Source of the DNA: an uncultured Clostridia bacterium
GTDB taxonomy: Bacteria; Bacillota; Clostridia; Christensenellales; Aristaeellaceae
Direction of reading: 5' to 3'
NCBI GenBank assembly: GCA_934647235.1
Contig: CAKUFG010000021.1
Location: 1 to 51,784 of the forward strand
DNA length: 51,784 nucleotides
Shown: piece after piece, positions 51,542-51,784 of the stretch
Layout: each line of letters opens with the position of its first letter
Numbering within the stretch: the first letter of the stretch is position 1
Made by a program: the position numbers and the translations under genes
The notes under the pieces: generated by a model
Database searches by the model: none
What the model was told of the DNA's origin: nothing
What the model saw: only the letters and a program-made list of their open reading frames with translations

Positions 51542-51784
51542 TTACTCGGCAGCCATCTTCTTGTAGGATTCCAGGCGCTCCTTGGCGTCCTCTTCGTTCT
51601 TGGCGAAGAGCTTCTCAGCCGCTTCGGGGAACTGCTTGAGCAGCGTGGCGTAGCGGGTTTCGCCGCGGATGAAGGCCTGATAATCGCCCGTGGGCTCCTT
51701 GCTGTCCAGGGTCAGGGGGTTCTTGCCCTGCTCGGCCAGCTCGGGGTTGAAGCGGTACAGCGGCCAGTAGCCAGCCTGTACGGC
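51542..51784 (-). CDS. nifJ: pyruvate:ferredoxin oxidoreductase, C-terminal fragment (5' end beyond window)
   Basis: The last 80 codons are present. They include AVQAGYWPLYRFNPELAEQG, NPLTLDSKEP and the end RLESYKKMAAE, which match the C-terminus of the long single-chain pyruvate:ferredoxin (flavodoxin) oxidoreductase. The enzyme oxidises pyruvate to acetyl-CoA and CO2 and reduces ferredoxin, the core step of clostridial fermentation. The catalytic domains lie outside the window. Confidence 0.9.
   Translation of the reverse strand, partial: AVQAGYWPLYRFNPELAEQGKNPLTLDSKEPTGDYQAFIRGETRYATLLKQFPEAAEKLFAKNEEDAKERLESYKKMAAE

Overview
The window looks like a chromosomal segment of a GC-rich member of the Clostridia (Bacillota). 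I infer this from the gene content: MATE pairs, a serS T-box leader, DegV, MutS2, a CarD-like regulator, the PopT-type DUF368 protein, pyruvate:ferredoxin oxidoreductase, Gram-positive style secreted proteins and strong AGGAGG ribosome sites. The order cannot be fixed from sequence reading alone; Christensenellales-like bacteria would fit. Most genes are ordinary housekeeping genes in short operons with readable sigma-A type promoters (17-base spacers) and hairpin terminators.

Layout. 1-3.4 kb, minus strand: two secreted cysteine-repeat proteins (the first cut by the window edge) separated by a shrunken copy of the 3' end of the neighbouring protein-kinase-like gene, which shows a tandem duplication. 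3.4-6.2 kb: two MATE exporters. 6.3-9.4 kb: an AT-richer module of a secreted flavoprotein reductase with two FMN-binding domains and a MerR-type regulator. 9.5-14.3 kb, plus strand: serS behind a T-box, then a methionine ABC transporter operon (metQ-metN-metI). 14.3-17.1 kb: a secreted caspase-like protein and the rpsF-ssb-rpsR operon. 17.3-23.1 kb: secA, prfB, a DUF1461 membrane protein and tsaD. 23.1-28.5 kb, minus: mutS2, response regulator, histidine kinase and ispE in one operon. 28.6-33.2 kb, minus: U32 peptidase, zapA, peptidyl-prolyl isomerase, an MGMT-domain protein and DegV. 33.4-35.8 kb, plus: a LysM protein and a third cysteine-repeat protein. 35.8-41.2 kb, minus: a six-gene run (DUF368, obgE, esterase, DUF975, lipase, small membrane protein). 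41.2-42.1 kb: a gene-free cluster of palindromic repeats. 42.1-46.4 kb, minus: CHAP amidase, a GMP-synthase-like protein that has lost its catalytic motifs, a GNAT protein, mtnN and a small hydrophobic protein. 46.5-51.5 kb, plus: MarR plus a heterodimeric ABC exporter, then a CarD-like regulator. The window ends in the 3' end of a pyruvate:ferredoxin oxidoreductase gene on the minus strand.

The most striking region is the methionine uptake operon. Its substrate-binding protein is a circular permutation of MetQ: the normal C-terminal half comes first, straight after the signal peptide, and the normal N-terminal half comes last. The operon is preceded by a short leader ORF with 10-11 methionine codons in about 32 residues, followed by a terminator hairpin. 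The end of the leader ORF can pair with the 5' arm of that terminator in just the geometry of a classical ribosome-stalling attenuator. Both points can be read directly from the sequence. Function and novelty remain to be shown.

Other points of interest are the duplication history of the three cysteine-repeat genes with a shared promoter block, a 19-base-spacer promoter between the MerR gene and the flavoprotein gene, a pseudo-GMP synthetase, and a secreted caspase fold with an EF-hand loop.
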